A stretch of 13,178 bases of DNA. Source: Baffinella frigidus (taxonomy: Eukaryota > Cryptophyceae > Cryptomonadales > Baffinellaceae). The notes beneath the pieces are model-generated. The model did not search any database and was not told the DNA's origin. It worked only from the letters and a program-made list of their open reading frames with translations. This document shows positions 1-5,621 of the stretch, piece by piece. The position numbers were made by a program, and so were the translations under genes. How positions within the stretch are numbered: position 1 is the stretch's first letter; each line of letters begins with the position of its first letter. Location of the stretch: NCBI GenBank assembly GCA_026770585.1, contig MU646532.1:103489-116666 (forward strand), given 5' to 3'.

Positions 1-5
1 AGGGT

Positions 6-37
<32 letters not shown>

Positions 38-174
38 GGTTTAGGGTTTAGGGTTTAGGGTTGAGGGTTTAGGGTTCAAGGTTCAAGGTTTAAGGTTGAT
101 TGTTTAGGGTTTAGTTTAGGGTTTAGGGGTTAGGGTTCAGGATTTAGGGTTTAAGGTTTATGGTTTAGAGAAGC
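1..174 (+). repeat. Degenerate telomere-like heptamer array (TTGAGGG/TTTAGGG)
   Basis: The left edge is a run of 7-bp units, at first regular TTGAGGG, then TTTAGGG, then decaying variants (TTCAAGG, TTTAAGG, TTTATGG) up to about position 174. TTTAGGG is the telomere unit of plants and many algae. The G-rich strand reads into the window. A true left chromosome end would show the C-rich strand, so this is best read as an interstitial or subtelomeric block rather than the chromosome terminus, unless the sequence is cut from the middle of a telomere-containing join. Similar GGGTTCA units return at about 454-497. Confidence 0.8.
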
Positions 175-205
175 TTGAGGTACAGTACAGTTTAGGAGCG
201 AGCAA

Positions 206-232
206 ACCGTAGGGGTCGGGGACTACGAGAGA
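206..232 (+). repeat. Subtelomere-like block, copy 1
   Basis: The stretch ACCGTAGGGGTCGGGGACTACGAG is repeated with two or three changes at 508-532. Each copy follows a patch of degenerate telomere-like heptamers. The pair looks like a duplicated unit of telomere-like repeat plus a short unique block, which is typical of subtelomeric DNA. No coding potential was seen. Confidence 0.5.
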
Positions 233-265
233 GATTGATCGAGGAAGTGTGATCGATCAGAATGA

Positions 266-422
266 CTAGCTCTGTCTCAATAAATTTGGGCTCACCATCA
301 TCCCCCCCTCTCTGAAATTTCATAGGTAAGTTTTGACCTCCCCCCCATGAAATTTACCTTTAGATTTTCGGGGGGGGGGGGCGAAATAATGGCTAGCCCG
401 AATCTAATTGGGACAGAGCTGG
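266..422 (-). mobile_element. Family M MITE, copy 1 (157 bp, TSD AATGA)
   Basis: This is a palindromic element with imperfect ~30-bp terminal inverted repeats that begin CTAGCTCTGTC and end GACAGAGCTGG. It is flanked by perfect 5-bp duplications, AATGA at 261-265 and at 423-427. Inside are C runs on the left and a long G run on the right. When reverse-complemented it aligns along its whole length with the copies at 4764 and 5747, so it sits in the opposite orientation. There is no ORF of note, so it would be a non-autonomous DNA transposon. The superfamily cannot be assigned from the ends alone. Confidence 0.85.
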
Positions 423-453
423 AATGAGGCTGCGTGCATGGAAGAGCTTATTT

Positions 454-540
454 CGGGTTCAGGATATCGGGTTCAGGGTTCAGGGTTCTAAGGTTGAGGA
501 GAGAGGGGACCGTAGGGGTCGAGGACTGCGAGCTGGAGGC
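454..540 (+). repeat. Second telomere-like patch and subtelomere-like block, copy 2
   Basis: GGGTTCA-type heptamers at about 457-492 lead into GACCGTAGGGGTCGAGGACT (from 507), a near copy of the block at 206-232. It suggests that the telomere-like patch and the block were duplicated together, with the family M element (266-422) lying between the two copies. Confidence 0.5.
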
Positions 541-610
541 TCAACTCCCGCACCATCATCGCTCATCGCTGCTTGATGTTGCCTCCTAACGGCTGTAGGT
601 CTCTGAGTAA

Positions 611-712
611 TTCTTTAGGTCCTTTAGGTTTTAAATGCCCCCAACATAGCCCAACGACACGCACTTCCGTAGAAAGGATCCGCGGAGGAAGCGATTTTGC
701 TTTCGGGTCGCG
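611..712 (+). repeat. Family D dispersed repeat, copy D1 (type 2)
   Basis: It begins with the tandem 9-mer TCTTTAGG TCCTTTAGG and continues with a conserved body (CCAACATAGCCCAACGACACG, then CTTCCGTAGAAAGGAT). The same order is found at 1332-1440 and 11390-11470. It has no inverted repeats, unlike the other families here. The open frames through it encode only low-complexity residues and are not taken as genes. Confidence 0.65.
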
Positions 713-742
713 TTTAGCTCTCCAACGCAGAGGCTCGTTGAT

Positions 743-863
743 TACAGGGGTACCTCGATTACAAGAAAACGCCACCCCCCTAGGACGACCATAGGGCCCT
801 AGGCATAGTCCTACTGTAGGGCCCTACGGGGAGGCGTTTTCTTGTAATCGAGGTACCCCTGTA
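743..863. mobile_element. Family A MITE, copy A1 (121 bp, perfect 31-bp TIRs)
   Basis: The first 31 bp (starting TACAGGGGTACCTCG) and the last 31 bp (833-863) are perfect inverted complements. The middle is a second palindrome built from CCTAGG/TAGGGCCCTA words. Length matches copy A2 (6464-6584) exactly. The flanks (TTGAT left, CTGAT right) could be a 5-bp duplication with one mismatch. It carries no protein-coding capacity. Intact termini suggest a relatively recent insertion. Confidence 0.85.
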
Positions 864-933
864 CTGATTACTGAATTTTATTAAAGAGGATTTCGCCGTT
901 ATTGCCTAACCCGTGCCATTACCAGACTCTTGA
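864..933 (+). repeat. Family I repeat, copy 1
   Basis: The ~65-bp stretch beginning CTGATTACTGAATTTTATT and including TTCGCCGTTATTGCCTAAC and CCGTGCCATTACCAGACT recurs at 4251-4313 with a handful of changes. The A1 element abuts its left edge, and the copy at 4251 shows the TGATTACTGA junction without A1. Function unknown. The following 934-1223 holds no recognisable feature apart from short open frames without similarity signals. Confidence 0.6.
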
Positions 934-1223
934 GGGGAAAACGAGGTTTACTAAATTGTCAAACACGACCGCTGTACGCCAGGTGGACAGGTGGGCCGAG
1001 ACGGGGAAAAAGCGAGATTTAATAAGTTGATAAACCGACGATGTATCTCACGGAAGGAGGCCGGGACGCGAGAGCTCTAGCAGCCCTTTCCACCCCGCTG
1101 GGTGGTTTGGGGAATGGAGCGCCTCGCCCGCTAGGTCCATCGGGCCAAGAAACGTTCGTGCTGCTGTATGACGTTCATTCAAGCTCCATAAGCTCCATAA
1201 GGACGGGTTCACCACATACCGCA

Positions 1224-1312
1224 CCTTTAGGTCCTTTAGGTTCTTCGAGCTCCCAACATAGGCGGACACCGGAACTGGTTCTGCAGAAAAGCCATGCCTC
1301 CTTTCGCACACC
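1224..1312 (+). repeat. Family D repeat, copy D2 (type 1)
   Basis: Tandem CTTTAGG TCCTTTAGG is followed by TTCTTCGAGCTCCCAACATA, GGCGGACACCGGAACTGG and CTGCAGAAAAGCCATGC. This type 1 body recurs at 1465, 8224 (minus strand), 10952 and 11108. The translated Gly-Pro-Leu-Gly pattern is a by-product of the 9-bp repeat, not evidence for a collagen gene. Confidence 0.65.
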
Positions 1313-1331
1313 GAAAATAACTTATTTTCGT

Positions 1332-1440
1332 TCCTTTAGGTCCTTTAGGTTTTGATTTCTCCCAACGTAGCTCAACGACACGCCTTTCCGTAGAAAAGAT
1401 CTGCAGAAAAAGCACTTTTTGCTTTCGGATCGCGAGTCGG
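1332..1440 (+). repeat. Family D repeat, copy D3 (type 2)
   Basis: It has the same 9-mer head (TCCTTTAGGTCCTTTAGG), then TTTTGATTTCTCCCAACGTAG and CTTTCCGTAGAAAAGATCTG. It lies between two type 1 copies, so types 1 and 2 alternate here (1224, 1332, 1465), and again at 11108-11202. Confidence 0.65.
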
Positions 1441-1464
1441 GACCTATGGGAGGGTCCTTTAGGG

Positions 1465-1613
1465 GGATCGGGTCCTTTAGGTCCTTGAGGTTCTTCGAGC
1501 TCCCAACATAGGCGGACACCGGAACGTATCCTGCAGAAAGGCCATGCTTCCTTTCGGATCACATCAGGCCCCCCGGTGCAGAAGGATCGCGGCAGAAACC
1601 GGCTAAAGGGTGC
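1465..1613 (+). repeat. Family D repeat, copy D4 (type 1, extended)
   Basis: This longer type 1 copy also shares a downstream part, TTTCGGATCACATCAGGCCC to GGCAGAAACCGGCTAAAGGG, with D6 (10952-11096). That extension defines the fuller element length of about 145 bp. Confidence 0.65.
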
Positions 1614-2047
1614 TTTGGTCCTTTCTATAAAGGTGGAGCTATCTTCATTGCAGCTCTTCATTGCAGCGAAAGAAAGGGGCCCAGAACTGGGACCTTCTGG
1701 TACCGTACGATGCAGGGAGAATCGAACAGGAACATGTTAGACCAAAAGACGCGCCGCAAAAAGTTGGACCGCGATGTGTTGATCAGAACCATCCTCCGCT
1801 CAACTTCATCAAATTAAGTATCGCGCCGAAGAAAACGCTAATTAGGCCCGAATTAATTAGGTGACATAGCCACCGAATGATCGATTTTCAAACGAAACCG
1901 TGCTTTGGTGCCGTTGATTTCGCCCGTTGATTTCCGGTTTTAGGTGGACACACTGGAGCCATCAGGTCATCTCACACGAATCATCTTTTTCCTTCTAAAG
2001 GAAACTTGTTGACTTTAGCGCGAAGGTGGGCGTCGAGGGGAGCGAAG
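1614..2047 (+). promoter_or_regulatory. Upstream region of the Rab28 gene, no clear core promoter
   Basis: No repeat family is seen here apart from a short direct repeat (TTCATTGCAGC at 1638-1662). It is presumed to hold the Rab28 promoter and 5' untranslated leader because it directly precedes the start codon. I see no convincing TATA box. A small palindrome, TTCCTTCTAAAGGAAA, lies at about 1989-2004. The role assignment is inference from position only. Confidence 0.3.
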
Positions 2048-5000
2048 ATGGGGGACTCTGACTCCGATGAGGAGGAGATGCTGCAGTACAAGATCATCCT
2101 GCTGGGTGACGGCACTGTCGGCAAGACCTCGATCGCCATGCGCTTCACCAACGACGAGTTTGGGCAGCAATACAAGCAGGTCTGTAAATCGGAGATGCCC
2201 GGCTGGGTATGCAGGGGACGAGTCCCTTTGGCGGACAGTGCGGCTCGCTGGAATCAGCGTCGTTTCTGATGCTGTGGTGCGCAGACGATCGGCTTGGACT
2301 TCATGCTGAAGCGGCTGGAGCTGCCGGGAAAGGTCAACGTTGCGCTACAAATATGGGACATTGGGGGGCAGAGCATCGGCAGCAAGATGCTCGGCAATTA
2401 CATTTACGGTGAGTCGCTGCGCCTGGGTCTTGTTGGGCGTCACAGCAAGGCGCACCGCAACCGGAGCAAACGCGTTGTCCTGCAGCAGAGGGCTAGAAGG
2501 GAGGCGTGCAGCCCTGGTGAGGTTCTGACAAGGTTGCGGGGACTGCAGGGTCGCAAGCGATCCTGATTTGCTACGACATCACCAACCACCAGTCGTTTCA
2601 AAATGCGGAGGACTGGCTCTCGCTGGTGCGCCCAAGAGCTGCCCCCTCCCCTCTTTTCGTTCCTGCAACTCTGTCACGAAGGTCGAATGGGTTTTGACAC
2701 CAGCACAATTCCGCTCTGAGAAATGAGTTCATCAAAAGGATTAAGCGGAAACGGCTCTCTCGCAGGTGAAGAATGTGTTCAAGGAGCCTGGGTCGATGCC
2801 GACGATCGCGTTGGTCGGCAACAAGGTCCCTCCCTCGCCCCTCCAGTCCCTCCACCAACCCTCACGGAAGGACCAAACCGTCGATTTTCAGACCTCAAAA
2901 CCACCTTGCAGCGGGGTCGGATCCGACCCTGCTGCAAGGTGATTTTGAGGTCTGAAAATCGACCTTTTGGTCCTTCCCTGAGGGCTGGTGGCTGCCGCAC
3001 CGCAGTTGTCGAGCCGTCTCGCGCGGAAGCCTTGCTCCACGACCACGGTCGTAAATCGAGTTGTATTTAGTGACCAGACACCGCTAGTGCCCAGCGCATG
3101 CGAGCCATCAATCACGCATCATGCAAGCACGCAGCTGGGCTGCACGGAGACTGACGAGGTCTGGGCGTCCTCGCCCCACCCTGCCGCACCGCCGCTCGTC
3201 CAGCTCTCTCCCCTGAAGCCTTACTCCACGCACGGATGCTGACGAGGGCCTGTGGGCGGGGGCGCGCGCAGTGCGACATGTCGCACCTGCGATCCGTCAA
3301 GGCCGAGAAACACACCAGCTTCGTCGAGGCCAACAACATGAAGTCCTTCTTCGTGCTGCCCCGCCCCGCCTGCCCCCCCCTAAATGCCTGCCCCTCCTTT
3401 GCCCCCCCTGCCCCTCATTGCCCCTCCTTTGCCCCTCCTCTGTTGCCGCATTCACTTCCCTCCCTCATGCATCAGGCACTTAGGGGGTTAGGTTAGGCGT
3501 GGCGTCGCCCGACGCTGAGTTGCCACCCGCCACCAGAAGTGAACCAACTCGAGCGATCTCAAACGTTGATTTCCCCTGGGTGGAAAACCCTCAGGGGTTG
3601 CCCCTGTGGGCAATGGCCCACAGGTCTCCAAATCGCGATTTGGTTCTCTCCAGAGGGCTGGTGGTGCCCCCCGCAGAGTGCCACACCTGGTCAAGGGTTG
3701 TGAGCTTGGGGCTTGGGGCTTGGGGCTTGGGGCTTGAGGCTTAGGCGGTGGAGTTGGTTCAGGGAGTGGTGATGGAAGGGTTGGGGGTTGGGGCTTAGGG
3801 GGTGGGGTTGGTTAAGGAAGTGGTGATGGAAGCGCGTCGGTACGAGGACGGTGTGCGGTGGCGAAGCTTGACGCCCACCAGCCCTCAGAGTTGGAGCAAA
3901 TCGCCTTTTTCAATCCCCTTGATATGTACTGAAGGCCGTCGGATTCCGACGACCTCTGGTACAAATCAAGGGACTCGGAAAGACGATTTGCTCCCGCTCT
4001 GAGGGCTGGTGGTCTGAGCGCACATGAAGTCAGGCGTCCCACCACGCAAGAGTCTAGGGCTGACCTGGGAAAACAAGTCAGTTCACACGGAATTTGCACC
4101 AACTTTCCGAAATTTTGATTTTTCTCTGGGGAGAATGTCCACTTATGGACTTAAAAAATAGTCAGATCTGACTATTTATCCTGTAAGCCAGTCAGCTCTG
4201 CACTCTTGCGTGGCAGGCAGGGGCGCCTGCCTTGACGTGCCCCCTGATTACTGATTACTGAATTTATTAAAGAGGTTTCGCCGTTGTTGCCTAACCTGTG
4301 CCATTGCCAGACTATGATCGGTCCATGTTATACCCCGCTTAGTCTGTCTCCGAAGGACGCTCCCCGAAGATTGGCGCAGATGAAGTACACGACGAAGAAG
4401 AAGGAGAGGTTTCGTAGGTCCACGATGAGGAGTTACTGATTACTGATAAATGAATCAGTAATCAATAACACAAACCACATAATGTGACCTCATCGATATA
4501 GACCTATCATTCCCCTGGGTTCCAGAAAAGGGAGGAGTTGGATTGTTTAACCGATCCTCAGATTGGTTAGCCAATCCAGCTCGAGTCGGCTCGTTCAGGT
4601 GAAGTACACGACAGAGTCCGCTCATCTGCCTCAGTATATTTCGTCTCGCTATTCTGGTGAGGCCAGGCGCTTTCCCGCTCCACAGTTGACGGGTTTGTAC
4701 CGCACCCCCAGCATGGCTAGTTGAGGATAATCGGTGAACGCGATGGAGGCAGAGGTAGACGTCCTAGCTCTGTCCCAATTAGATTTGGGCCCCATAAATT
4801 CGCCCCCCCCCCTCAATTTCACAGGTGAATTTCATGGGGGGGGGGGTCAAAATTCACCAGTGAAATTTCCGGGGGGAGGGGGCGAGTTCATGGGGAGCCC
4901 AAATCTAACTGGGACAGAGCTAGAAGTCTCGGGGCTGAGATGTGAAGATGCTCGGGGCGTGCGGGCAGGTGAGCGCCAAGACAGGGGACAGCGTCAACTC

Positions 5001-5585
5001 CACCTTCTACCGCATCGCCAGCGACTTGTGCGGCATAACTTTGACGCGCCCGGAGGTGCGCCCTCATCCGGGAGCATGTTTCATCTACGTGAAAATGGCC
5101 TGTCAAACCGGATCGTGGCCCGAATCAAATTTACTTAGGGCTGTAATTAACCTTCGTCCAACTCCTATGAACAAATAGGGATCCATTTTCTTTTAAATTA
5201 AACAGGGTCAGGATTAGACCCGAGGGCCTCTTTTTCGCAGCGCTCGGGTCACTTGAGAGAAACGAAGCACAGGATCGGATTGTTTTGCGGGCCCTGAGTT
5301 TTGCACTGGCGATTTGCAACGGTTTCCGTTGCGCCATACCACATTGAAGGTGCGCACGCCGACCGCATCAACGCCACACAGCGGGCTACGAAGGGATTTC
5401 CTCGCCGAAATCGAGCGAGTTTCAGTAGGATAGCTCCAGGGACAACCCTACGTCCCTACGGATTGTCTACCATAGGGTCTACGGAGTATCCACTTCTGGG
5501 GTATTCACGAAATTCCTTCCTGGCCCGCTGTGTGGGAACGTGCTCAGTTTTTCGAGCAACCCCTGCAGCGAGGCTGCCGCCTGGC

Positions 5586-5621
<36 letters not shown>

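Larger units (their letters stand above)
3353..4968 (+). other. Rab28 intron 5 (1616 bp), repeat-filled
   Basis: Donor TTC|GTGCTG after FF and acceptor GGGCAG|GTGAGC before VSAKTGD, phase 0. Contents in order: a pyrimidine-rich CCCCTCC stretch (3357-3470), E2, a GGGGCTT tandem patch (3703-3742), E3, palindrome K, repeat I2, a small hairpin (4436-4500), and M2. No coding signal. Confidence 0.85.

Noticed and set aside
1-174. True chromosome terminus
   Set aside because: The G-rich strand is in the wrong orientation for a left end, and the repeats decay into the interior.
1041-1661. Open frames with Gly-Pro-Leu-Gly or Lys-Asp-Leu-Lys patterns, superficially collagen-like
   Set aside because: The pattern comes from the tandem 9-mer TCCTTTAGG of family D, and the frames break within each repeat copy. 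There is no sign of splicing or conserved domain.
1661-1864. 67-codon open frame upstream of Rab28
   Set aside because: No recognisable motif, and no clear splice signals; length is compatible with chance.
4969-5178. Rab28 ending at the stop at 5176-5178
   Set aside because: This would add an unrelated tail after TRPE and lack a prenylation motif. A good donor at 5056 and a clear terminal exon at 8493 explain the gene better.
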